From NCBI GenBank assembly GCA_902514105.1, contig CABXPU010000008.1, positions 1 through 43,585 of the forward strand: DNA of 43,585 nucleotides, in the 5' to 3' direction. Shown piece after piece: positions 1 through 9,610 of the stretch (within the stretch, counting starts at the first letter, position 1; the number at the start of each line of letters is the position of its first letter). The stretch is from an uncultured SAR86 cluster bacterium (GTDB taxonomy: Bacteria; Pseudomonadota; Gammaproteobacteria; Magnimaribacterales; D2472). The translations under genes were made by a program, and so were the position numbers. Under the pieces are notes generated by a model. It was not told the DNA's origin. It did not search any database and saw only the letters and a list, made by a program, of their open reading frames with translations.

Positions 1-1
1 C

Positions 2-352
2 TACAAAATCGGCACGCCTATCGCCTTCGGTACCGACGTTGTCTACTACAAGGAAGGCAAAACACGCGGTACCGCGACGCTGGATTTTTTGCAGAGTTTT
101 GAAGATGCGGGAATTCCGCCATTAGAAACGCTAAGAATGATGACTTTAAATACGGCAAAACTCTTAGGCGTCGATGGTGACCGCGGCGCGATCAAAGTCG
201 GTCTGCGCGCCGACTTGATCGCGGTAACAGGAGAGCCACACAAAGACCTGCAGGCCGCCCTTAAGCGTGTTGAATTTGTGATGAAAAGTGGGGAGATTTA
301 CAAAAAAGACGGGCGTTTTCAGTGGGAGACACCGACGAAGATTGGGCACTAG
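2..352 (+). CDS. Amidohydrolase (imidazolonepropionase-like), C-terminal fragment cut by window edge
   Basis: Frame open from base 2 (YKIGTPIAFGTDVVYYKEGKTRG...) into ORF 89-352; 'GTD' and 'NTAKLLGVDGDRGAIKVGLRADLIAV' are typical of amidohydrolase C-termini. Confidence 0.85.
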   Translation, partial: YKIGTPIAFGTDVVYYKEGKTRGTATLDFLQSFEDAGIPPLETLRMMTLNTAKLLGVDGDRGAIKVGLRADLIAVTGEPHKDLQAALKRVEFVMKSGEIYKKDGRFQWETPTKIGH

Positions 353-378
353 TGCTTTGTCAATTATAATAACTTCTT

Positions 379-1989
379 ATGATTAAATTTTTTAACTTAT
401 TAATAACTAGCAGGTTAGTCATCATTTCGATTGGAATGATTACCTTTACTCCAGCAGTATTAACTCAAGTATCCGATAGGGATATTAGCCCTGAAGACAT
501 TAAAATAGCTATCGAAAACGTAACTTCCAATTACTATATACCTTTTGATGTAACAAATATTGGTCGAGTGGATAGCTCCCTAGCAAATAGTTACACAAGC
601 ATCAGTGGGGCAAATATCTATGAATACCTTGAAGCACTTACTGATATTTCCCTCCAAAGCAAAGCGAATGGGGATGTGCTTTGGGGTCGAATACAGGGCG
701 GTCCATATGAGCGCAAGGCTTCTGAATATGTTAAAAACACTTTCGAGACTTGGGGTTTCGAGGATGTGCAAATGCAGGAGTTTCCATTAACATGCGGAGT
801 ATGGGTTCCTAGTTCTGTAGATCTTTCAGTTCAACAGGGTGAGAACCAAGTAACATTGACATCAGCAGCAACTGGATATCCCTCAGGGGTCACACCACCA
901 GGAGGGCTGACGTTACCGGTTGAGTATGTAGGATTTGGAACTGCCGCTGAACTTCGTGGTAAAGATCTCAAAGGAAAGATTGCACTATTATATGTCAGGG
1001 TGTTCGACGGTGTTTTGATGCACAGTGGACTGGCCTCAGCCAATAGAATAGCAACTGAGACAAATGCAGAGGGAATAATCTTGTGGATGGACTTGCCTGG
1101 AAATGCAAAACATGCGACTCAATTGTACACACCTACCGGGTGGGTTGATTCAATTCCTTGGACAAGTATTGGCTTTGAGGACGGTGCCTATCTTCGAAGA
1201 CTTATCGACATCTCCGACGATGATTCGCAGCCAGTTGTCAATTTATTCGTTGAGGGAGAATTTCGTACTGTCGGCACATCTCAGAATGTAATAGCCGTGC
1301 TTCCCGGCACTACGGATGAAAATCTCATTATTACTGCCCATATAGATGGATTCTGGGAGGCAGTGCTGGATAATGGTACCGGTGTCGCAGCGCTGATGGA
1401 ACTTGCACGATACTATAAGAATATTCCGCAAGAACAACGGACGAGGAACCTCATCTTCTTGGTAACCGGGGATCACGAAACTTGCGGAAGCGGTGGTTCT
1501 GATTTCTACCACAATCGCAACCCGGAAATAATTGAGAAAACAGCACTCGCAATCCAGCTAGAACACCTAGGTGCTCCGGGAAATAAAAATTCCCTAAATA
1601 TGTTGGTAACTACTAATGCCCTAGCACCACTAGTACCATTCATTAGTAATGGAAACTATTCTGTGCGTGATGCAATGCAAAGAATGGTGGATAATTATGG
1701 AATTGTTGTTAATCGAAATTCTTTTACAACCCCCGCCGGAGACGTCGATGGTCTAATAGATATACCAAGCGCAGGATTTATTCAGACAGGGTATCTCTAT
1801 CATAGCGAAATAGACAGCTTAGATTGGTATAAACCAGAAGATCTCGAAAGATTGACTCGTGCCCACGCTTTCTTAATAGATGAAGTAAATAAAATTCCTA
1901 TAGAGGAAATCAGGGAAAGTTCTGTTGTTGGCGATCTACCACCGCCTTACTCATCACCTGATGTTATGGAGTTACTGCGCGTTTGGTAA
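379..1989 (+). CDS. M28 family metallopeptidase with PA-like insert, secreted
   Basis: Hydrophobic N-terminus; 'NVIAVLPGTTDENLIITAHIDGFWEAVLDNGTGVAALMELARYY' resembles the M28 zinc-site region. Confidence 0.85.
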   Translation: MIKFFNLLITSRLVIISIGMITFTPAVLTQVSDRDISPEDIKIAIENVTSNYYIPFDVTNIGRVDSSLANSYTSISGANIYEYLEALTDISLQSKANGDVLWGRIQGGPYERKASEYVKNTFETWGFEDVQMQEFPLTCGVWVPSSVDLSVQQGENQVTLTSAATGYPSGVTPPGGLTLPVEYVGFGTAAELRGKDLKGKIALLYVRVFDGVLMHSGLASANRIATETNAEGIILWMDLPGNAKHATQLYTPTGWVDSIPWTSIGFEDGAYLRRLIDISDDDSQPVVNLFVEGEFRTVGTSQNVIAVLPGTTDENLIITAHIDGFWEAVLDNGTGVAALMELARYYKNIPQEQRTRNLIFLVTGDHETCGSGGSDFYHNRNPEIIEKTALAIQLEHLGAPGNKNSLNMLVTTNALAPLVPFISNGNYSVRDAMQRMVDNYGIVVNRNSFTTPAGDVDGLIDIPSAGFIQTGYLYHSEIDSLDWYKPEDLERLTRAHAFLIDEVNKIPIEEIRESSVVGDLPPPYSSPDVMELLRVW

Positions 1990-2051
1990 ACCATCAGACT
2001 TATAATAAGTATGACAATCTAGTTTATGAAAGAAAACTTACTAGGTCTTTT

Positions 2052-2930
2052 ATGAAGAATAAGTTTCTAATTTATATCTTTATCTATTTATTTGTTTCAG
2101 GTACATCACAAACAATTAATGCTGAGACTAAAATCCTATCGTCTTCAGAAAAAACTCAAATAGCTTACGAAATACATGGAGACAACGAGCGAGCTCTCGT
2201 GTTTGTTCATGGGTGGCTTTGCAACCGATCTTTTTGGAAAGATCAGATCAAACACTTTGCAAACGATTACACTGTTGTTGCTATAGATCTGCGTGGTCAT
2301 GGTCAATCATCTTCTGAAATAGAAAATCTTAGTATCAACGCATTTGCACAAGATGTGATAGCTGTCACCTCTAGCTTAGGACTGAGCGATGTAACCCTCG
2401 TTGGTCATTCACTTGGTGGTTTGGTGGTGTTAGAGACAGCACGTCTCAATGTTATTGACCTCCAGGGAGTTGTAGTTGTAGATGAGCTAGAAGGTGAAGA
2501 TTTATTTTACTCATACTTTTATAAAATAGGAGCGTGGCTGATGTTAAAGTTCGGCTACGATGGGGTAATAGATTCAATGGTCGAAGAATTGTATAAATCT
2601 CCTGCAACACATGATCTTGCAAAAGAAATAAGTGACGCCATGAAAGAAGCACCTCCTGTGATAGGTATTAATTCACTCTTTGGTGAAGGCCATTATCTTG
2701 ATTACATTAACAACCATATAAGTGAAGCGCTTGGAGATATATCTATTCCTATTGCAATATTTAATGCTGGTGACGCACCACTGAAGCACAACTTTGATAC
2801 TGTAAATCAAGAATTATTGGTTACCAAAGGTATCCCAAATACCAGTCATTTTTTAATGATGGAGCAATCGACTGAATTTAACGAATTGCTGGAAAGTATA
2901 CTTGAGGAATTTAAATTAATTTTAAGGTAG
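2052..2930 (+). CDS. Alpha/beta hydrolase with signal peptide
   Basis: 'VFVHGWLCNRSFW', 'DLRGHGQSS', nucleophile elbow 'GHSLGG'. ATG at 2052 gives a signal peptide (MKNKFLIYIFIYLFVSGTSQ) and is preferred to the ORF-track start at 1983. Confidence 0.85.
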   Translation: MKNKFLIYIFIYLFVSGTSQTINAETKILSSSEKTQIAYEIHGDNERALVFVHGWLCNRSFWKDQIKHFANDYTVVAIDLRGHGQSSSEIENLSINAFAQDVIAVTSSLGLSDVTLVGHSLGGLVVLETARLNVIDLQGVVVVDELEGEDLFYSYFYKIGAWLMLKFGYDGVIDSMVEELYKSPATHDLAKEISDAMKEAPPVIGINSLFGEGHYLDYINNHISEALGDISIPIAIFNAGDAPLKHNFDTVNQELLVTKGIPNTSHFLMMEQSTEFNELLESILEEFKLILR

Positions 2931-3002
2931 TGAGGCAAAGCATGCCTAGTTAATATAAATTTCATGTTATAAAATGCGCAACTTAGTTAATTATTAATTG
3001 AT

Positions 3003-3662
3003 ATGAGCACATCAACTTCTAAAAGACCTTTTATTCATCCAGAAGGATGGAAATTCGCGACCATTTTTTTTGTTATTTCAATTCTTTTATCATTCATATC
3101 AATAGCGATTTCAGTTATTGGATATTTATTAACTCTTTTTACCTTATGGTTCTTTCGTGATCCAAAAAGAAATACGCCAATAGACACAAATTTAATTATT
3201 AGCTCTGCAGATGGAAAAGTTTGCCTTATCGATGAGGCTTATCCTCCAGAAGAAGTCTCAATAAACCAAGAAAAAATGAAACGTATCTGTGTTTTTATGA
3301 ATGTTTTCAATGTCCATATTAATCGAAGCCCAGTCTCAGGCACTGTAAAAGATATAATCTATAAAGAAGGTCAATTCTTAAATGCTAGTCTTGATAAAGC
3401 TAGCGAGAAAAATGAAAGAAGCAGTTTAATCATCAGTTCTGATAATGGTGCTGAGATTGTTGTTGTTCAAATAGCAGGCTTAATTGCTAGAAGAATTTTA
3501 GGATTTATATCCAATAATCATAATCTTCATCAAGGAGAAAGATTTGGATTAATAAGGTTTGGCTCCCGAGTTGATATATATATGCCATTAGATGCAGTCA
3601 CAAAATGTTCTATTGGAGACAAAGTGATCGCTGGTGAATCAGTGCTGGCATCATTCAAATAA
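3003..3662 (+). CDS. psd: Phosphatidylserine decarboxylase, short proenzyme form
   Basis: Autocatalytic 'RFGSRVDIYMP' motif, 'NVFNVHINRSPVSG', N-terminal TM; adjacent to pssA. Confidence 0.93.
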   Translation: MSTSTSKRPFIHPEGWKFATIFFVISILLSFISIAISVIGYLLTLFTLWFFRDPKRNTPIDTNLIISSADGKVCLIDEAYPPEEVSINQEKMKRICVFMNVFNVHINRSPVSGTVKDIIYKEGQFLNASLDKASEKNERSSLIISSDNGAEIVVVQIAGLIARRILGFISNNHNLHQGERFGLIRFGSRVDIYMPLDAVTKCSIGDKVIAGESVLASFK

Positions 3663-3667
3663 GACAG

Positions 3668-4402
3668 ATGAAAAAAATTGATCTCAAAGTCTTGCTCCCA
3701 AACATTATTACTTTATCTGGATTAAGTTTTGGCTTAAGTTCAATTAGGTTTGCTCTTGAAGAAGATTTTAATTTAGCAATCTTATGTATTTTAATTGCTG
3801 GGGTTTGTGACGTCTTAGACGGCATGCTTGCAAGACATCTTAAAAGCGAATCAGATTTAGGTGCGCAATTAGATTCTCTTTCAGACTTTCTTAGCTTCGG
3901 CATTGCTCCTGGAATCCTTGTCTACATGTCTATCTTTAATCAGGAGAGTGGTATAGGTGCTTTTGCTTGTTTAATTTTCATTATATTTTCTTGTTTAAGA
4001 TTAGCTTTATACAATGTCAGGCTTGAGTCATCTAAAAATTCTGAAGGAGAGCCAGAGAGATTCTTTACTGGAATACCAACACCTGTTGGCGCAATTTTAA
4101 TTTTATTACCTTTAACACATTCCTTCATGGGATATTATTGGGCGTATGAAAATTTGAACTTTGTAGCGGCCTACATTATTTTAATTAGCGGCTTACTAAC
4201 AAGTAGAATTCCAACTTTCTCAATTAAAAGAAAGAATTTGTATGTTAAATCAAGACTAACATTTTTTATTGCATTTTCTTTAATTGTCTTAAGTTTTATT
4301 AATTTTTTATGGCTATCTATTAATATTTTGGCTTTTATTTACCTACTAACCATTCCGTTCTCAGTTTTTGCTTGGAATAGCAATCTTAATAAATCGAACT
4401 AA
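3668..4402 (+). CDS. pssA: CDP-diacylglycerol--serine O-phosphatidyltransferase
   Basis: CDP-alcohol phosphatidyltransferase motif 'DVLDGMLARHLKSESDLGAQLDSLSD', multi-TM; 6 bp after psd. Confidence 0.93.
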   Translation: MKKIDLKVLLPNIITLSGLSFGLSSIRFALEEDFNLAILCILIAGVCDVLDGMLARHLKSESDLGAQLDSLSDFLSFGIAPGILVYMSIFNQESGIGAFACLIFIIFSCLRLALYNVRLESSKNSEGEPERFFTGIPTPVGAILILLPLTHSFMGYYWAYENLNFVAAYIILISGLLTSRIPTFSIKRKNLYVKSRLTFFIAFSLIVLSFINFLWLSINILAFIYLLTIPFSVFAWNSNLNKSN

Positions 4403-4420
4403 ACAATTAAGATTTTTATA

Positions 4421-4460
4421 ACCCATTAGCCATAGGTTCGAGTTCTCCCGGGCCCACCAT
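4421..4460 (+). pseudogene. tRNA 3'-end remnant (T-loop plus acceptor 3' strand plus CCA)
   Basis: 'CATAGGTTCGAGTTCTCCCGGGCCCACCAT': GGTTCGAGT T-loop then GGGCCC-A-CCA; no matching 5' half upstream, T-stem pairing degraded. Confidence 0.6.
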
Positions 4461-4469
4461 TTTAAAATT

Positions 4470-4694
4470 CTAGTTAGGAGAGTATTTATCACACTTTTCA
4501 ATATCTTTATTATTAGCAAGATTATTTAATACACAATCAATATTCGTCTCATAAGAAGTTTCTTTTTCAGATTTGGAAGTGGTATTTGAAATTAAAGCTA
4601 CAAAGAACCAACAAAAAATAGTTAGTAATATTGACATGATTGTCATCTTATAAAATAAAGACCAAGCTTTTCTCCAACTAACTCTGTCACTCAT
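4470..4694 (-). CDS. Small membrane protein, unknown function
   Basis: 74 aa ORF with one TM segment (MTIMSILLTIFCWFFVALI). Confidence 0.5.
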   Translation of the reverse strand: MSDRVSWRKAWSLFYKMTIMSILLTIFCWFFVALISNTTSKSEKETSYETNIDCVLNNLANNKDIEKCDKYSPN

Positions 4695-4723
4695 TTAATT
4701 CATACTTTATTTGATTAAAACCA

Positions 4724-6142
4724 TTAAATCTGTCTTTCAACGTCTTTTTTTGAATTTTCTAAAAATAATTTTTGATTTTCTATAGTGGCTTTAAATTTAT
4801 CCTCAAGCGGCTTAATTACTTTTAGATTAAACTCATCTTCATTGATAATCTCACAACTATCATATTCACTGGTGCTAAATTTATCTCTATTGAAAGTTCT
4901 TCCAGAACCAGTCATTAATACAGACTCATCTAAATCTATAGAATCTAAAATCACATTGCCTTGAGATTTTCTGATAATTATATTTTTTTTGATCTCGGGC
5001 TTTACTCTCAAATAATCCAATACATATATTTCAGTCCCTACCTTTTCACAAAATAGAGGCTCTATTCCATTGAGCAGAACATCTTTCTGTTTGAAAGATG
5101 AAATAGACACATTTAGATTTGAAGGTGCACCTTTTAGCATGCGTCTATATTCTAAATATCTTTCTTGATCATATGTAAGCCCAAGTTTTCTTAGATCCCA
5201 ATCAATGTAATTTGGTTTAGTATTTTCATTTTCAGCATCTTTTATAGCTTTTTGTTCAAATTTATAGATTAATTCATCTGAGGGATATTGTTCATTGTAA
5301 GCATAACTATAATCAATTAGATCTTGGCAGGATCGCATCACACCAAACTCATGATCTGATTTATAAAAACTTGTTAATATTGCAGTTTCAACCTGACTGC
5401 TACTGCGGTATATAGACGAATTAAGATAATCATCATCAAGTTTATTAATAATTAACCCTTTCCAGTAACTTGGAACTTCAGATCGTCTGGATATTTTAGA
5501 ATTACTGGGACAATAGAGATAAGATGTGACTGTATTTTCTTTAACATAAATTCTTCGCTCTTCTTCTTCTCTTAATTTTTTTTCTTGAGCTAATCTAGCC
5601 TCTTCTAATTTTTTGCGTTCCTCTGCAATTCTCTTTTCTTCAGCTATCCTTCTTTCTTCTTCTTTTTTTCGTTCTTCTTCTTCCCTAGCAATTCTAGCCT
5701 CTTCTTCTTTAATAGCTCTCTCTTCTGCCCTTTTTTTCTCTTCATTTTCTCTTATAATTCTAAGTTCTCCTTCTTTAATAGCTCTCTCTTCTGCCCTTTT
5801 TTTCTCTTGATTTTCTCTTATAATTCTAAGTTCTTCTTCTGCAATCCTTTGCTGCTCAAGTTCTTTTTTAGTTGGCGGAGGAGGTGGAAAAAATAACTCC
5901 ATACAACCATCATATCCCCCATATCTTATTTTTATATCAAAAAAAGTTTTATCATCACTTGAGCTAATAGGACTCATATCAAGATCCATTCTTGCTTTAT
6001 TATAAATCTGGACCCTTGTAGAATCTTCAAAGTTGCGTGTTGCCAATATCTCTGAGCACGCTGCTTGCGCTATCTCTTTTTTGGGAGGCCCACAACTAAC
6101 AATCAATAGAGATAGTAGAAATATTGCGAGTATTTTTTTCAT
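4724..6142 (-). CDS. Coiled-coil lipoprotein with charged E/K/R repeats
   Basis: Start at 6142 gives lipoprotein signal MKKILAIFLLSLLIVSC; long RIAEEEL/EEKKRAEERAIKE helix. The ORF-track start 6322 overlaps the divergent S9 gene and buries the lipobox. Confidence 0.75.
   Translation of the reverse strand: MKKILAIFLLSLLIVSCGPPKKEIAQAACSEILATRNFEDSTRVQIYNKARMDLDMSPISSSDDKTFFDIKIRYGGYDGCMELFFPPPPPTKKELEQQRIAEEELRIIRENQEKKRAEERAIKEGELRIIRENEEKKRAEERAIKEEEARIAREEEERKKEEERRIAEEKRIAEERKKLEEARLAQEKKLREEEERRIYVKENTVTSYLYCPSNSKISRRSEVPSYWKGLIINKLDDDYLNSSIYRSSSQVETAILTSFYKSDHEFGVMRSCQDLIDYSYAYNEQYPSDELIYKFEQKAIKDAENENTKPNYIDWDLRKLGLTYDQERYLEYRRMLKGAPSNLNVSISSFKQKDVLLNGIEPLFCEKVGTEIYVLDYLRVKPEIKKNIIIRKSQGNVILDSIDLDESVLMTGSGRTFNRDKFSTSEYDSCEIINEDEFNLKVIKPLEDKFKATIENQKLFLENSKKDVERQI
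5707..5838. repeat. Two-copy 66-bp in-frame tandem repeat (22 aa)
   Basis: 'CTTTAATAGCTCTCTCTTCTGCCCTTTTTTTCTCTT(C/G)ATTTTCTCTTATAATTCTAAGTTCT' begins at 5707 and again at 5773, nearly identical. Confidence 0.85.
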
Positions 6143-6249
6143 CTTATAATGATAAAAGATAGATAAGATTTTAACAATTCCACTGCTCGAGTGATTTTTA
6201 ATCAACCAATGTATAATTTCTTCATTAGGTAATTTAAGTTTAGGCAAAG

Positions 6250-8190
6250 ATGAATAGAAAATTATTAGTATCAATATTCTTTTTTTTAACATTTCAGGCA
6301 AGTTCTCAAGTTGTAACTTCAACTGAGAATAATGGAAATCTTATATTAGAAGATATACCTCCTATTCCAGAAGCTATTAAGAATGATCTTAGAAGATTTC
6401 AAAATATTAGGTCTGGATCTTTTAGAGGCTTTGATTCATCGGGCAAACAATTATACATATCAACTAGGTTTGGCAATGTTAGCCAACTCCATTTGGTTAA
6501 AAATCCTGGTGGATCTAGAAACCAAATAACATATTTTGATGAGCCAATTGGATCTGTTAGCAAGCAGCCTAAGGGAGATTTGATTGCTTTTACAATGGAT
6601 TCTGGGGGCAGTGAGAACGCACAAATTTTTTCATTAAATCCTTTAGACGGATCTTTTAAATTACTAACAGATGGAGAATCAAGAAACGGCGGACCCTTAT
6701 GGGATAAAACCGGAACAAAAATAGCTTATAGAAGCAATAAAAGAAACGGAGCTTCTAACGATGTATGGGTTATGAGTATTAGTGATCCAGCTTCAGCTGA
6801 GGTGATACTAGAATCTCCTGATGGAACTTCATGGGGGCCAATAGATTGGTCAAAAGATAACTCAAAAGTTTTAATTCAAAACTATATATCAATAACTAAT
6901 TCAAAAGTGTATCTAGTTAATCTAAACACCAAAGAAAAAGAACTAATCCTTGGGAGTGTAAATAAACAATCTGTTAATAGTGGCTTAAGTTTTGATAAAG
7001 ACAGCACGGGCATATTCTATGTTACCGATGAGTTTGGTGAATTTAATAATCTAGCTCACAAAAATCTTTTTTCAGGAGAGATAAAAGTCATTACAAAAGA
7101 TATTAAATGGGATGTTGCAGGTTTTACACTATCTAGTGATGGCGCTAGAGCAGCATTTACAATTAATGAGAATGGCTTTAGCTCCTTATATCTTTTAGAT
7201 ACCAAAACATTGGATTATCAAAAAGTTTCAACTATCCCGATAGGCTTAGTTGGAGGCATTGAATTTAATGAAGAAGCAAGCATGCTAGGTTTATCAATTA
7301 ATACTTATAAAAGCCCATCAGATAGTTACACGCTAGAGCTTAAAAGAAACCCCTTAAGATACGGAGAACTTATAAAGTGGACTGAGTCTGAAGTTGGCGG
7401 ATTAGATACATCTTCTTTTGTTAGCCCAAAGCTAATAAGTTATTCATCTTTTGATGGATTAGATGTTCCAGCATTTGTCTACGCGAAAGAAAGTAAAGAC
7501 CCATTACCAGTAATTATTTATATTCATGGTGGCCCAGAGGGTCAATCACGACCAAGATTTAGCAGCACATTCCAATTATGGATAGATCAACTTGGAGCTG
7601 CTGTCATAACGCCAAATGTTAGAGGTAGTGAAGGATATGGCAAAACATATCTAGGTCTTGATAATGGTTTTAATAGAGAAAACTCAGTAAAAGATATTGG
7701 AGCTTTGCTTGATTGGATCGAGGAACAACCAAATTTAGATTCATCTAGAGTTGCTGTTTATGGCGGTTCTTATGGAGGGTATATGGTTCTTGCAAGTGCC
7801 GTTCACTATAGCGATAGATTAAAGGCAGCAATAGATATTGTTGGAATATCAAACTTTGTAACTTTCTTAACAAACACTCAAGATTACAGGCGAGACTTAA
7901 GAAGAGTTGAATACGGAGACGAAAGAGATCCTGAAATGAGAGCTTTTCTAGAAAAAATTAGTCCAAATAACAATGTTGAGAAAATATTTGTACCAATGTT
8001 TGTAGCACAAGGTGAAAATGATCCAAGAGTGCCTGTAACTGAATCTGAGCAAGTAGTGAAATCATTAAGAGAAGCTGACAAGACAGTATGGTATATGAAC
8101 GCTCTTAACGAAGGCCACGGTTATAGAAAAAAAGAAAATAGGGATATATATCAACAGGCTGTAATCCTTTTTCTAAAAGAACACTTATAA
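6250..8190 (+). CDS. S9 family (prolyl oligopeptidase-like) peptidase, secreted
   Basis: Signal peptide, beta-propeller, 'GGSYGGYM' nucleophile motif, 'GENDPRVP', 'NEGHGY'. Confidence 0.93.
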   Translation: MNRKLLVSIFFFLTFQASSQVVTSTENNGNLILEDIPPIPEAIKNDLRRFQNIRSGSFRGFDSSGKQLYISTRFGNVSQLHLVKNPGGSRNQITYFDEPIGSVSKQPKGDLIAFTMDSGGSENAQIFSLNPLDGSFKLLTDGESRNGGPLWDKTGTKIAYRSNKRNGASNDVWVMSISDPASAEVILESPDGTSWGPIDWSKDNSKVLIQNYISITNSKVYLVNLNTKEKELILGSVNKQSVNSGLSFDKDSTGIFYVTDEFGEFNNLAHKNLFSGEIKVITKDIKWDVAGFTLSSDGARAAFTINENGFSSLYLLDTKTLDYQKVSTIPIGLVGGIEFNEEASMLGLSINTYKSPSDSYTLELKRNPLRYGELIKWTESEVGGLDTSSFVSPKLISYSSFDGLDVPAFVYAKESKDPLPVIIYIHGGPEGQSRPRFSSTFQLWIDQLGAAVITPNVRGSEGYGKTYLGLDNGFNRENSVKDIGALLDWIEEQPNLDSSRVAVYGGSYGGYMVLASAVHYSDRLKAAIDIVGISNFVTFLTNTQDYRRDLRRVEYGDERDPEMRAFLEKISPNNNVEKIFVPMFVAQGENDPRVPVTESEQVVKSLREADKTVWYMNALNEGHGYRKKENRDIYQQAVILFLKEHL

Positions 8191-8201
8191 ACTCTTTCAT
8201 A

Positions 8202-9404
8202 ATGAAAATAAGATTCCTATCCATTTCTTTAATTAGCTTTTTATTAATAAGTTGTGGCGGCGGAGGAGGCTCTGCTCAAGCTCCAGATCCTGTTGCCACT
8301 GTAAGTCTTTCATCAAACAATTCAGAAGTAGAAATTGGATCTCCAGTTATGTTGAGCTGGTCATCAACCAATGCACAAACCTGTTTAGCTTCTGGAAATT
8401 GGTCAGGAACAAAAGCAGTTTCAGGATCAGAAGAAATTATAATAAATCAATCTGGAATGAACTCATTCAACCTAACTTGTTCAGGAGAATCTTCTTCTGG
8501 TAGTGCATCGGTTGTGGTAAATGGAGTGATTCTCAGGATAGATATAACCAATGATATTTTTTCTAATAGAAGCAGTGACTGTGCTGATTATGATGAAAAT
8601 TATAGATCCAGTGTAAGAGATTTAACCAGAGTTATAGATTTTGAGGGGTATCTAGATATTGAAGCTTCCGAAGAATATTGTGATATATACAGTGACAATA
8701 TTCCAAATCATGACTTCAATGATTCATCAGCAAATTTTGCACATAATGCAATTGAAGTAGAAAGAGTTTTTAGAGTAAAAAGATTTCCTGAACAAGCTTC
8801 TCAAAATACAGAAATTAGACGTAACACATGGGATGCCTTAATGTTAAATGGAGTAGTTGTTGATTTAAAAAGTGCAGGATGTTATTCCCCGTCAAGCCCC
8901 AATGCTAATGCTGATGGAAACATAGCAGCTGGCTGTGGCCAATCAGCTCAATGGAATCTAGTCCCGCTTGAGTATACATCTATGTTTGGAGTCGACCTCC
9001 ATAATGCTCATGTTCAAGGAGATGGAACTTATCACTATCATGGCAATCCTAATGCCATGTTTGATGAGAACCCATCAGGAGATGGCTCTCCATTTATTGG
9101 ATTTGCAGCTGATGGATTTCCTATATATGGATCATATATTTTAGACGACACAACAGGACTCTATCGCAAAGTTATATCTGGTTATTCTTTAAAAGAAGGA
9201 AGCCGGGGAACACAAAGTAATACCAACCCTGGTGGAGCATATACAGGGATCTATGAAGAGGACTGGGAATGGACTGATGCTGGTGATTTAGATGAATGCA
9301 ATGGAATGACTTATAAAGGTCAATATGGATACTATGTAACAAATAGTTATCCATACATTATTAATTGTTTTAAAGGCACTATTGATTCTTCTTTTAGTAA
9401 ATAA
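8202..9404 (+). CDS. YHYH domain lipoprotein
   Basis: Lipobox 'SFLLISCGGGGG'; 'DLHNAHVQGDGTYHYHGNPNAMF' and 'FAADGFPIYGSYI' are YHYH-family motifs. Confidence 0.88.
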   Translation: MKIRFLSISLISFLLISCGGGGGSAQAPDPVATVSLSSNNSEVEIGSPVMLSWSSTNAQTCLASGNWSGTKAVSGSEEIIINQSGMNSFNLTCSGESSSGSASVVVNGVILRIDITNDIFSNRSSDCADYDENYRSSVRDLTRVIDFEGYLDIEASEEYCDIYSDNIPNHDFNDSSANFAHNAIEVERVFRVKRFPEQASQNTEIRRNTWDALMLNGVVVDLKSAGCYSPSSPNANADGNIAAGCGQSAQWNLVPLEYTSMFGVDLHNAHVQGDGTYHYHGNPNAMFDENPSGDGSPFIGFAADGFPIYGSYILDDTTGLYRKVISGYSLKEGSRGTQSNTNPGGAYTGIYEEDWEWTDAGDLDECNGMTYKGQYGYYVTNSYPYIINCFKGTIDSSFSK

Positions 9405-9610
9405 ATTTAACTCTTAAAGCTTATTAGTTTGGATTTTAAACCTCACTAAATTCATAATTTTATTGATTATTTTTGTAAAAAAAAATGCACAAAATAATGG
9501 TTAATTTTAATGCATAAATCTATTTAAAATTTTGATTTACAAAATTAAAAAAATGTCGTTTAATCAGATGATAAATTTTTAAATTTGTCATAAATTCATA
9601 AGGGGGCAAT

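Noticed and set aside
1243-1512. 89-aa minus-strand ORF opposite M28 peptidase
   Set aside because: Antisense to the peptidase metal-site region; no recognisable domain.
5613-5810. Plus-strand ORF of Ser-rich repeats (MRSSAILFSSAILLSS...)
   Set aside because: Antisense shadow of the Glu/Lys-rich coiled-coil repeat in the minus-strand lipoprotein.
6143-6322. N-terminal extension of the coiled-coil protein in the ORF track
   Set aside because: Overlaps the start of the divergent S9 gene and would bury a clear lipoprotein signal starting at 6142.
8252-8503. 83-aa plus-strand ORF inside the YHYH gene
   Set aside because: Out-of-frame, Arg/Phe-rich shadow with no family signal.
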